Shown here piece after piece: positions 31,931-40,238 of a DNA stretch of 64,000 nucleotides. Both the position numbers and the translations under genes were made by a program. The stretch is from CAYNZV01 sp965217095 (lineage in GTDB: Bacteria > Latescibacterota > UBA2968 > UBA8231), in the NCBI GenBank assembly GCA_965217095.1, contig OZ244235.1:1488001-1552000 (forward strand), written 5' to 3'. A model generated the notes under the pieces. That model saw only the letters and a list, made by a program, of their open reading frames with translations. It made no database searches and was not told where the DNA came from. Each line of letters starts with the position of its first letter. The stretch's first letter is position 1.

Positions 31931-33231
31931 CAATGGGCACTTGGCGAGCGGACATACTCGTCAGGCGGGGTAGGGTCATCGACCCCGCCAATCGTCGCGA
32001 TAGCGTTGCTGACGTTCTGGTAAAAGATGGCAAAATCGCGCAGGTAGGGTCCGATATTCGAAACGCGGACGGAACGCGAGAATTCGACGCCGGGGGTTTG
32101 GTCGTCACTCCCGGATTAATCGATGTACACGCCCATCTGCGCGAGCCGGGGTACGAACACAAAGAGACCATCGCCTCCGGATCCCGAGCGGCCGCTGCTG
32201 GAGGTTTCACTGCGGTCGTTGCCATGCCCAACACCGACCCCCCGTTGGATACTCCCGACCGGTTGCGGGATTTCCACCGGCGCGTCGAAGCAACCTCCTT
32301 CGTTCGCGCCTATCCCATCGCCTGCATCACCAAGGGACGTGCGGGTCAGGAGCTAGCTCCGCTGGAGTTGCTGGCGGCGGCCGGAGCGGTCGCTTTTTCG
32401 GATGACGGCGACCCTGTCGAAGATGAAGAGATCATGCGGGCCGCGCTGCTAGCGGCTGCACAACTGGACAAACCGATCTTTCCCCACGAGGAGATCAAGC
32501 AACTGACCTCTGGAGGATGTATGCATGAGGGAGAGGTTTCCGCACGGCTGGGCGTCAAGGGCATGCCGGCGGCAGCCGAGGAAGGCATGATCGCCCGCGA
32601 CCTACGTCTGGTTCGAGACACCGGAGGCCCGCTCCATGTTGCTCACATCAGCACTGCCGGAAGCGTCGAATTGGTGCGCGCCGCCAAATCGGAAGGGCTG
32701 CCCGTAACCTGTGAAGTGCTGCCCCACCATTTCGTCTTGACCGACGAGGAAGTGGCGGCTCAGGGAACCGCTGCGAAGATGAGCCCACCTTTACGCACAC
32801 GCGTCGATGTGGAAGCTATGTTCGCCGGGTTGGCGGATGGCACGATCGACCTGATTTCCACCGATCACGCACCACACACCGCCACAGAAAAAAAACAGCC
32901 GCTTGTTGAGGCGCCGTTCGGGATCGTGGGTTTGGAAACCGCGGTCGGGTTGACCGTAACCTACCTCGTGAAGACCGGCGTGCTCGACCTGGTATCGGCG
33001 ATCGACAAATGGACCTGGAGCGCCGCTCGGACTCTGCGTTTGCCCGGTGGCCGACTCAATTCGGGAGACCCCGGCGATCTGACGATCTTGGACCCCGATG
33101 AATCGTGGCAGGTAGACGCCGAACGCTTTCAATCCAAGTCGAAAAACACCCCTTTCGATCGCTCGCGGCTTACCGGACGGGCGGTTGCTTCGGTGGTCGG
33201 CGGAGAGGTGGTGTATTCCCGCCTGAGTTAA
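31927..33231 (+). CDS. pyrC: Dihydroorotase (class I)
   Basis: Zinc enzyme of pyrimidine synthesis, interconverting carbamoyl-aspartate and dihydroorotate. The 434-residue chain has VTPGLIDVHAHLREPGYEHK (metal ligands His-x-His and the active-site Arg), the PHHFVLTDEE segment and STDHAPHT. Other pyr genes are not next to it. The ATG at 31927 overlaps the preceding stop, coupling it to the ECF ATPase; the second ATG at 31933 is an alternative. It converges with the rnhB fusion, eight bases between stops. Confidence 0.95.
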   Translation: MTMGTWRADILVRRGRVIDPANRRDSVADVLVKDGKIAQVGSDIRNADGTREFDAGGLVVTPGLIDVHAHLREPGYEHKETIASGSRAAAAGGFTAVVAMPNTDPPLDTPDRLRDFHRRVEATSFVRAYPIACITKGRAGQELAPLELLAAAGAVAFSDDGDPVEDEEIMRAALLAAAQLDKPIFPHEEIKQLTSGGCMHEGEVSARLGVKGMPAAAEEGMIARDLRLVRDTGGPLHVAHISTAGSVELVRAAKSEGLPVTCEVLPHHFVLTDEEVAAQGTAAKMSPPLRTRVDVEAMFAGLADGTIDLISTDHAPHTATEKKQPLVEAPFGIVGLETAVGLTVTYLVKTGVLDLVSAIDKWTWSAARTLRLPGGRLNSGDPGDLTILDPDESWQVDAERFQSKSKNTPFDRSRLTGRAVASVVGGEVVYSRLS

Positions 33232-33239
33232 GGCAGGAC

Positions 33240-34556
33240 TTAGTCTGCTTGAAACGCGTTTTCGAAATGGGTTATCTGCGGATCCTCCGTGCCGCCAATA
33301 ATAGCGACTACGTCGAATCTGAATTCGGCGCCGCACGCTGCTTGTCGGATGTAATGGCGGGCCGCTCGCACCAGGTGCCTGCGTTTGTGGTGGCGCACCC
33401 GATCCTCCGGCGAACCCAGCGACGCCACGTGGCTGGACTTCACCTCGACAAAAACAACCTGGTCTCCGCGCCGTACTATCAGATCGATCTCCCCACCAGC
33501 GCCCCTGTAATTGCGGGTTTCTACTGCGTACCCCTTTGATTCCAGGAATTGCGCCGTCAGCTCCTCACGTCGTGCGCCAAGCCTACCGAGCGCGCGGGTC
33601 CGGCGTCGGTATTCCTGTCGCAGGCCCCCCAGCTCGACCGAGCTCATGTCCGCCGAGATGCTCTTGATCTCGCCGGCGACCTCCGCCAACTCCTCTAGAG
33701 ACGAGGAATTCGACAAGCATGTTGCCAAGTATCGCACGCGACCTGCCCGATCTGAAGAAAAGCAGTCCGCAACGGGCGCAAATGATCGCCGATGCAAGAC
33801 CGTCGGACCATGCTTTTCAAGGGCTCCCAAATGGGCTTCGGTGCCGTATCCCTTGTGTTCTTCAAACCCGTATTGGGGGTAGTCCTCAGCGTAACCCTCC
33901 ATGATGGCGTCCCGATGCACCTTGGCGACGACGGAGGCGGCGGCAATAGATATGGAGCGGCGATCGCCGTGCACCACCGCTTCTTCCTGGAAGCCGGTGT
34001 TGGGGAGCATCTTCCCGTCCACCAGCACCCGCTGCGGTGCGAGCCCGAGCTGCTGCACCGCCATTCTCATGGCGAGCAGGGAGGCCTGAAGAATGTTCAA
34101 CCGATCTATTTGGTCCGCTTCGACGCACCCAAACCCGGTGGCCGTTGCGCACCGGTGGACAAGATCCGCGCATTGTTGCCGCTGCAAGCGAGTCAGCTTC
34201 TTGGAGTCGTCAAGCTCTTCGAGCACGAAATCCCTCGGCAGTACTACCGCCGCCGCTACCACAGGACCGGCGATACAACCGCGCCCCACCTCGTCCACAC
34301 CTGCCAGCAGATCGATGCTGCTCTGCCAGTACCCGTCGTCCAGCGCCCGAAGGTCTTGTGCCTTCTGCCGCCGAGTTTCCTGGAATTGTCGCCGACGTTC
34401 GTGGCGCGCAACCAGATTGCGGACCCCTAATCGCTTGTCCCGCTCCAGATGTGCCAGCAAATGATCGTCCAGGCGACGTTCGCGATCGACGATGCCGCGC
34501 AGTTGCGCAACCGTCATGCGTTTGACATCTGCGCGCGTCAAATCTCGCTGACCCAC
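33240..34556 (-). CDS. rnhB: Ribonuclease HII fused to a YraN/UPF0102 nuclease-like domain
   Basis: A 438-residue fusion. Residues 1-80 are a basic, helical N-terminal extension. Residues about 83-270 are RNase HII, which removes RNA from RNA-DNA hybrids: GVDEVGRGCIAGP holds Asp88 and Glu89, then DDSKKLT, VDGK and SISIAAASVVAKVHRD. Residues about 325-438 are YraN: LGARREELTAQFLESKGY, GEIDLIVRRGDQVVFVEVKS, the Asp and ExK motif of a PD-(D/E)XK fold. rnhB and yraN are often neighbours as separate genes; here they are one. Start is GTG, two bases after the upstream stop. Confidence 0.9.
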   Translation of the reverse strand: MGQRDLTRADVKRMTVAQLRGIVDRERRLDDHLLAHLERDKRLGVRNLVARHERRRQFQETRRQKAQDLRALDDGYWQSSIDLLAGVDEVGRGCIAGPVVAAAVVLPRDFVLEELDDSKKLTRLQRQQCADLVHRCATATGFGCVEADQIDRLNILQASLLAMRMAVQQLGLAPQRVLVDGKMLPNTGFQEEAVVHGDRRSISIAAASVVAKVHRDAIMEGYAEDYPQYGFEEHKGYGTEAHLGALEKHGPTVLHRRSFAPVADCFSSDRAGRVRYLATCLSNSSSLEELAEVAGEIKSISADMSSVELGGLRQEYRRRTRALGRLGARREELTAQFLESKGYAVETRNYRGAGGEIDLIVRRGDQVVFVEVKSSHVASLGSPEDRVRHHKRRHLVRAARHYIRQAACGAEFRFDVVAIIGGTEDPQITHFENAFQAD

Positions 34557-34558
34557 GA

Positions 34559-36007
34559 CTAGGCCCCGCGACGCAGCAAGCGAATCTCATCATTCATGGC
34601 TTCAATCTTCATATTCTGCAGCCGCACGAGATCGGCGTAGGTCTGCGCCCGCTCATCCTGCATTTCCATCGCCTGCCGCAACACATCTAGATGTGCTACG
34701 AGCTGGTCGAGATGATCACTCTCAGAACCTTCTCGGTTGGGCGCTGTCGACGCAGCGCCTGACATCAGCTCGTTTCCCTGCTTCAGCTCCTCCCACTTTT
34801 CCTTGATTCGGTGATCGATTTCGCTCTCACTGCCTGGCGCAATACGTCCCACGTCCTGCTCTGTCGATTCTTCTAGCTTGCGCGAGAACTGCTCTCCACC
34901 TTCCTTAGCCGGCGCTTTCTTGGCCGCCGCTTTCGCCTTCGGTTTCTTGGGGCGTCGCAGAAGCACCGTCGCTAGTGCAAAAAGCGCCAGAGCGACGGCG
35001 CCGATACCCACGTAGATCCAACCCGGCTCCTCCTCAGGCTGTGGTTTGGGAGCCTCCTTCTTCTGAACAAATTTCGGCTCGGGAATCCAGGATTCGCCGC
35101 GGAAAAGCGCCTGATATTTGCGTGTGCTGTCGGCGACCCCTTTAAGCCGATACACCTCGCCCAACTCGAGCAGGATATCCCGCCGACCGCTGCTCTTGTC
35201 GCGCGCCAGATTCAAATTCTCGACGGCTTCGTCGTACGCACCCAACTGCTTGTATGCCGTCGCCACGTGGGCCAGCGCGCTGACATTGTCCGGATCCTCC
35301 TTCAGCACCTCTTCGAACTTCCCCAACGCTGACCGGTAGTCTCCCTTTTCTTCGAATTTCAGCCCTTCCGCATAGGAGTTGGCGCGCACGATCGTGGGCT
35401 TTTCCGCTTCGGCGACCGGCGTTGGAACTGCTGGCGGCACAGGTTCGGGCTCACTCGGTTTCGGTGGGGGTTCTTCGACGGGAGGGGAGGCCACGGCGGC
35501 CGCAACCTCAAAAGTAACGATCTTGTCGCGGACCAACTTTTTCCATATCCAACCGGATTTTCCGTTCGGCAGAGAGACCTCCAACCAGTTGCCCTGCTGC
35601 CTGAGCTGGGTCAGTTCGGTTCCCTTGGACACTTGGGCCAATGCGGGAGCAGCAGTGGACGCGGCCGCGCGAATCCGCACCCCTCTTCCCTCCACCGTCA
35701 GTCTCTGTTGCACCAAAGCAGAATGCACCCAACCATCGCGGCCATCGCTCATCCGCACTTGAAGCCACTCGTTGTTCGAACCGACCTGCTCGACCTCCTC
35801 GCCACTCTTGAGCACCGCGATCCGCCCTGATTGCACCGTAGCGTCGGCGCGAACATTTACCTGGGCCCGATTGATGCGCAAAGCGGGACCGGCGTCGACC
35901 TGGCTCAAGAGAGTAAGGCAAAGGCACGCCGCCGATACAGCTCCTCTGACCAGGTGGTTCCCCCTACTAGTGAAGCAGCAAGGTCCTGGTGCGCTATAGT
36001 TAGTCAC
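34559..36007 (-). CDS. Secreted or membrane-anchored SH3/TPR protein
   Basis: A 482-residue protein with several domains. An N-terminal hydrophobic signal (AVSAACLCLTLLSQVDA) is followed by two bacterial SH3 domains (NVRADATVQSGRIAVL to DGWVHSALV, and GVRIRAAASTAAPALAQV to GWIWKKLV), a Pro-rich linker, three TPR-like repeats (about residues 205-310), a transmembrane helix (GWIYVGIGAVALALFALATV) and a basic then helical cytoplasmic tail. This resembles envelope-spanning scaffold proteins in gliding or motility systems, but no function is known. The start is GTG with GGAGG before it; the gene is one base from rsmE. Confidence 0.8.
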   Translation of the reverse strand: MTNYSAPGPCCFTSRGNHLVRGAVSAACLCLTLLSQVDAGPALRINRAQVNVRADATVQSGRIAVLKSGEEVEQVGSNNEWLQVRMSDGRDGWVHSALVQQRLTVEGRGVRIRAAASTAAPALAQVSKGTELTQLRQQGNWLEVSLPNGKSGWIWKKLVRDKIVTFEVAAAVASPPVEEPPPKPSEPEPVPPAVPTPVAEAEKPTIVRANSYAEGLKFEEKGDYRSALGKFEEVLKEDPDNVSALAHVATAYKQLGAYDEAVENLNLARDKSSGRRDILLELGEVYRLKGVADSTRKYQALFRGESWIPEPKFVQKKEAPKPQPEEEPGWIYVGIGAVALALFALATVLLRRPKKPKAKAAAKKAPAKEGGEQFSRKLEESTEQDVGRIAPGSESEIDHRIKEKWEELKQGNELMSGAASTAPNREGSESDHLDQLVAHLDVLRQAMEMQDERAQTYADLVRLQNMKIEAMNDEIRLLRRGA

Positions 36008-36008
36008 A

Positions 36009-36749
36009 TCAACCTCCTCCGAGAATAGACTCAGCCTGGTGCAGGGTGATCGCCGCCAAGACGATGCTCGCCGTTTCCGCTCGCAGGGTTCGCGATCCCC
36101 AGGAAAACGTGCGGATTCCTCTAGCTCCAGCTTCCTCTATCTCGTCCTGCGTGAATCCACCTTCGGGACCGATGAGGAGACCGACCGCGGTCGGTGGCTC
36201 GCCGGCAAGAGCGTTCTTCAAATCACACTCGGAGTCGTCGACAGTTGCCATCAGAACGCGATCGCACGAGCGCAGCAATCGTTGCATTACTTCCCCAAGC
36301 GTTGCCGGCTTGAAGATCGGCGGTAGGCGCGATCTTCCACACTGTTTGGCCGCTGCCACGACTAGCCGTTCCCAACGATCTTGTTTTTGGCGCGAGCCAG
36401 ACGACGCCACTGTTCGCCCGCTTGCGAAAGGAGAAAGACTGGCGATGCCAACTTCCGTTCCCTTCTCGACGACGGCATCGAAGCGAGCTCCTTTTATCAT
36501 GGAGGTGGCCAGATGCAAACGCACGGGGCTTTCGCCGCCCTCTTCCGTGCACTCGAGGATTCGGCAGCGCACGTTGGACTCTTCTGCGCACAACACGCGG
36601 GCAAGGAACAAATGACCGTTGCCGTCCAGCACCTCGATCAGGTCTCCTTCTGCCCGCCGACGCACGCGCATCAAGTGGTGAGCCTCGTCTGCCTTTAAGA
36701 CCAGCTCACTCCCGTTCACGTCTTCCGGCTTGACCAGGAAACCGGCCAT
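36009..36749 (-). CDS. rsmE: 16S rRNA m3U1498 methyltransferase
   Basis: SPOUT-type methylase of the ribosomal decoding site, 246 residues. The N-terminal PUA-like part (ADEAHHLMRVRRRAEGDLIEVLDG) and the knotted C-terminal half with LLIGPEGGFTQDEIEEA and SRTLRAETAS are characteristic. It abuts prmA, a gene order seen in many bacteria downstream of dnaJ. Confidence 0.95.
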   Translation of the reverse strand: MAGFLVKPEDVNGSELVLKADEAHHLMRVRRRAEGDLIEVLDGNGHLFLARVLCAEESNVRCRILECTEEGGESPVRLHLATSMIKGARFDAVVEKGTEVGIASLSPFASGRTVASSGSRQKQDRWERLVVAAAKQCGRSRLPPIFKPATLGEVMQRLLRSCDRVLMATVDDSECDLKNALAGEPPTAVGLLIGPEGGFTQDEIEEAGARGIRTFSWGSRTLRAETASIVLAAITLHQAESILGGG

Positions 36750-37619
36750 TCAGGGACCTCGTGCCGCAGTCACGCAGATCCACTCATTCTCGCGGCTTGT
36801 CGACTGGACACCAAACCCGGTTGCTTCCAGCCTCCCAATGAAGTCCCGCTCCTCCCGATCCAGCAAACCTGAGAGAATCACAACGCCATGTTCAACGAGC
36901 CGACATCTGACAAGTGGCAATATCGGTGCCAACGCGCTGCTCTGAATGTTAGCCACAACGAGATCGAAACCGATCTCTTGCGTTGCCTCCACGGTACAGC
37001 TTCGCAACTCCGGTTGGACATGTCCCGCCAGATTGCGGTCCAGATTTTCGCGGGCGTTGTCGATGGCGTGTCGATCTGTATCGAGAGCCAAGACACGCGC
37101 GGCCCCAAGCAAAACGGCTGCGATTGAGAGGATTCCACTGCCGGTTCCGATGTCCAGGCAACTGCACCCAACCGTAATCCGTTCCTCCAATGCCATGAGG
37201 CTAAGCCGCGTCGATTCGTGTCCCCCCGTTCCAAACGCCATCTTCGGGAGAATAGAAATGGCAATCTCCGCGTCGACGGAGATCCACGGGGGGTGTACGA
37301 CAATTCGAGGAGTGACCTGGATCGGCGTGAAGTATCGGCGCCACTCCACGTTCCAGTCGCGGTCGGGTAAAGTTTGATATTCCTGGCGGGGAGATCCAAA
37401 TCCCCGGCGCACGAGGTGGTCACCGATGCCGGAGGAAAGTCCTGCGACATCCACCGCGGCAGAGAAATAGGCCACGACCTCGACTGAACCCGACTGGCCT
37501 ACCTCGCCCACTTCAAGTCCACAGCTGCCGAGTTCGAAGCAAAAAGCCGACAGGTCGTCGACCGCCGCTTCGGGGATAATCAAACTCAACGACTGCCAAT
37601 CTTTGAGCTGGGGATTCAC
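36750..37619 (-). CDS. prmA: Ribosomal protein L11 methyltransferase
   Basis: SAM-dependent lysine methylase of L11, 289 residues. The catalytic half has the sequence KMAFGTGGHESTRL, motif I LDIGTGSGILSIAA and NIQSSALAPIL. The N-terminal half is the usual PrmA substrate-binding region. The start is GTG. It lies in the dnaJ-prmA-rsmE order but with mrp and nuoB inserted between dnaJ and prmA. Confidence 0.94.
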   Translation of the reverse strand: MNPQLKDWQSLSLIIPEAAVDDLSAFCFELGSCGLEVGEVGQSGSVEVVAYFSAAVDVAGLSSGIGDHLVRRGFGSPRQEYQTLPDRDWNVEWRRYFTPIQVTPRIVVHPPWISVDAEIAISILPKMAFGTGGHESTRLSLMALEERITVGCSCLDIGTGSGILSIAAVLLGAARVLALDTDRHAIDNARENLDRNLAGHVQPELRSCTVEATQEIGFDLVVANIQSSALAPILPLVRCRLVEHGVVILSGLLDREERDFIGRLEATGFGVQSTSRENEWICVTAARGP

Positions 37620-37689
37620 TGTGCCAAAGATAGCACGGTGATCGGTGCGTGAGCAAGCAGCAGCGACTCGGTATTCGTGCGCCTGCGGT

Positions 37690-38202
37690 TCAGGAACCTC
37701 GTTGGTGAGGCAAAGATCGGTACGGTGTTTTGCGAATGTCTTGCTGTAACGTGCGGACGGCGTCGATCAAATCTTCAGGGCGAGGAGGACAGCCTGCCAC
37801 GCTGATGTCGACAGGCAAGATCCGATCGATGCCTTGGGCGGTGGCGTAGGTATTGAAAACACCGCCTGAGATGGCACAAACACCCATCGCTATCACCCAC
37901 TTCGGTTCGGGAATCTGGGCGTACACATCTTTGAGGACGGGGACCATTTTCTCGCTGATGCGGCCGGATACAATCATCAGATCGGCGTGGCGCGGGCTCA
38001 CAACGGGAAGTCCCCCTGTGGTTTGGCCCAGCTCGAAGCGCCCACCCATCGCCGCCAGCATTTCCATGGAGCAGCAAGCCGTCCCGAAAGAGATCGGCCA
38101 CAACGAACGGCCGCGCGCCCAATTTGCAATTCTATCCCTTGTCGTGAGGGCGTAATCACTCGAACCCGAGAAACGTGCCGCCGGCTTGGAAGCATCAACC
38201 AC
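37690..38202 (-). CDS. nuoB: NuoB-like subunit, solitary
   Basis: A 170-residue protein of the complex I 20-kDa subunit family, which holds the terminal 4Fe-4S cluster N2. The four ligand positions are all present: FGTACCSMEML (two Cys), MGVCAISGG and VAGCPPRPE. No other nuo genes occur in this window. It starts with GTG, sharing one base with the stop of mrp (TAGTG). Other possibilities are the small subunit of a NiFe-hydrogenase-like or NuoB-homologous enzyme. Confidence 0.88.
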   Translation of the reverse strand: MVDASKPAARFSGSSDYALTTRDRIANWARGRSLWPISFGTACCSMEMLAAMGGRFELGQTTGGLPVVSPRHADLMIVSGRISEKMVPVLKDVYAQIPEPKWVIAMGVCAISGGVFNTYATAQGIDRILPVDISVAGCPPRPEDLIDAVRTLQQDIRKTPYRSLPHQRGS

Positions 38203-39023
38203 TAGCCGTCCTCCTCCAGTCTAACCAGCTCGCGCACCATGGCCCTGCCGATATCATTGAAGATTTCGCTGACGGGGCTCTCCGGTTGCTCGAGGACAAT
38301 GGGTCTGCCGCGGTCACCAGCGGCGCAAATCCCACGTTCTAGAGGAATCTCTCCAAGGAAATTCAGGCCGAGATTGGCCGCCAGATCTCTTCCGCCACCC
38401 GCGTTGAATATCTCGTGGCGCTCGCCGCAGTCTGCGCAGACGAAATAACTCATGTTTTCGACAACCCCCAGGACATCCACCTCCACCTGCTCGAACATAG
38501 CGATGCCCCGTTTTACATCCTCCAGCGAAACCTGTTGCGGCGTAGTTACGATCAGGGCGCCGGAGAGTCCAATGCTTTGACTCAACGTGAGCGGGATGTC
38601 GCCTGTGCCTGGAGGCAGGTCGATGAGAAGATAATCCAGCTCACCCCACTCCACCTGATGCAGAAATTGCTGAACCGCCTGCCCCAGGAGCGGTCCGCGC
38701 CAGATTACCGGCGTCTCTTCGCCGGCAATGAAACCGACGGACATCATCGATATACCGTGAGAGCGTACCGGAACCATCTTGTTTTGTGGGGTCAGTTCGG
38801 GCTCGCCGCTGGCGCCCATGAGGATCGGCAAGCTGGGCCCGTAGATATCGGCATCGAGCAACCCGACCTTCGCCCCCGACTGGGCCAAACTCAACGCGAG
38901 GTTGGTCGTCACGGTCGATTTGCCGACACCTCCCTTGGCACTGGCAATGGCAACTGCGTTGCTTACTGACGGCAGCGCAGTCTGAGCGTCCATGAGTGTG
39001 CGCGGGACCGTCTGGTTCCCCAT
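38202..39023 (-). CDS. mrp: Mrp/ApbC-type P-loop ATPase (Fe-S carrier)
   Basis: A 273-residue SIMIBI NTPase of the Mrp/NBP35 family, which loads Fe-S clusters on target proteins. It has the deviant Walker A SAKGGVGKST, the DADIYGPSLP switch and the cluster-bridging CADCGERHEIF. The DUF59 N-terminal domain of longer Mrp proteins is absent. Relatives (Ind1) assemble complex I, so coupling to the adjacent nuoB is functionally plausible. Confidence 0.93.
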   Translation of the reverse strand: MGNQTVPRTLMDAQTALPSVSNAVAIASAKGGVGKSTVTTNLALSLAQSGAKVGLLDADIYGPSLPILMGASGEPELTPQNKMVPVRSHGISMMSVGFIAGEETPVIWRGPLLGQAVQQFLHQVEWGELDYLLIDLPPGTGDIPLTLSQSIGLSGALIVTTPQQVSLEDVKRGIAMFEQVEVDVLGVVENMSYFVCADCGERHEIFNAGGGRDLAANLGLNFLGEIPLERGICAAGDRGRPIVLEQPESPVSEIFNDIGRAMVRELVRLEEDG

Positions 39024-39080
39024 CAGAATGTCCGAGGGAGCGCTGACCGCCGGATAAGCAACTCTGTGTTCCGGGCGGGA

Positions 39081-40235
39081 TTAGGCACCAAATGCCTGGC
39101 GCATCTTTTCGAAAAGCCCTTTACCTTCGCTGTCGGCCCGACTCCGCTCGAGCTGACGGATCTCCTCGAACAGCTCGCGCTCCCGGGCGCTCAGGCGATC
39201 CGGCGTCCAGAGAAAGACTTGGACGAGCTCGTCGCCCATGCCTCTCCCGTTGACATCTGGGATGCCCTTGCCGCGAAGGCGAAACACCTTCCCAGACTGG
39301 GTTCCAGCAGGGATCTTCATCTTCGCCTTCCCTCCCAGGGTTGGCACCTCAACCTCATCTCCCAGCGCTGCCTGGGCCAGACCCAGGGGCTGGCGGTAGA
39401 CGATGTCATTGCCGTCGCGGACGAAGAGATCGTGCTCTTTCTCCTCGATGAAAACCAGGGTGTCTCCGGGCGACCCACCTCGGGGGCCAGCATCTCCCTG
39501 GCCGCGCAGGGGAATGTAGTTGCCGGTGCTCACCCCCGCGGGGATCTTGACGGTCAAGGTTTTCTTGCCGCGCACCACACCTTCGCCCCGGCAATCGTAG
39601 CAGGGAGTGCCAATGATGGTACCTTCTCCGTGGCAGTTCGGGCAAGCGGTAATGGTCACGGACTGACCGAAGAGGGATCTGGAAACCTGTTGCACTTGCC
39701 CGGCTCCGCCGCAAGTCCCGCAGGTTTCGCGCGAGCTTCCTCGATCTGCTCCGGACCCACCGCAGGTGTCGCATGGCTGTTGACAGTTTATGTTGAGCGT
39801 CTTTTCAGTGCCGGAGGCAACCTCTTCGAGCGTCAACTCGAGCTTGACCTTCAGATCGCGCCCGCGGGGTGGCCCTGTCGATCCTCCGCGGGACCGGCCC
39901 GATCCGAAACCACCGCCAAAAAAATTCTCGAAGATGTCGCCGAAGATGTCCTGAAAATCGCCGGCGTGGGAGAAATCGGACCACTGAAAACCGCCGCTGC
40001 CAAAACTGCTTTCGACGCCGGCATGGCCGAACTGATCGTATCTCAATTTCTTGTCGACATCGCTGAGAACCTCGTACGCCTCCGACGCTTCCCTGAACTT
40101 CTCTTCCGCTTCCGCGTTGTCGGGATTACGGTCGGGATGGTATTTGAGAGCTAGTTTGCGATAGGCCGTCTTGATATCCCCATCCCCGGCGTCTCGGTCG
40201 AGACCCAGCACTTCGTAATAATCCCGTTTCGCCAA
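39081..40235 (-). CDS. dnaJ: Chaperone protein DnaJ
   Basis: Hsp40 of 384 residues. The J domain has DYYEVLGLDRDAGD and the HPD motif (KYHPDRN). A Gly/Phe-rich segment follows, then the zinc-finger domain with four CxxCxGxG repeats, including CDTCGGSGADRG and CGTCGGAGQVQQ. The C-terminal substrate domain ends FEKMRQAFGA. It starts three bases after dnaK and is part of the hrcA operon. Confidence 0.97.
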   Translation of the reverse strand: MAKRDYYEVLGLDRDAGDGDIKTAYRKLALKYHPDRNPDNAEAEEKFREASEAYEVLSDVDKKLRYDQFGHAGVESSFGSGGFQWSDFSHAGDFQDIFGDIFENFFGGGFGSGRSRGGSTGPPRGRDLKVKLELTLEEVASGTEKTLNINCQQPCDTCGGSGADRGSSRETCGTCGGAGQVQQVSRSLFGQSVTITACPNCHGEGTIIGTPCYDCRGEGVVRGKKTLTVKIPAGVSTGNYIPLRGQGDAGPRGGSPGDTLVFIEEKEHDLFVRDGNDIVYRQPLGLAQAALGDEVEVPTLGGKAKMKIPAGTQSGKVFRLRGKGIPDVNGRGMGDELVQVFLWTPDRLSARERELFEEIRQLERSRADSEGKGLFEKMRQAFGA

Positions 40236-40238
40236 GGT

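Noticed and set aside
33105..33539. A 144-codon plus-strand frame over the end of pyrC and rnhB
   Set aside because: It overlaps both real genes in a wrong frame and has no conserved motif.
39066..40154. A 362-codon plus-strand frame
   Set aside because: It is the antisense of dnaJ; long antisense frames are common opposite GC-rich genes and it has no domain.
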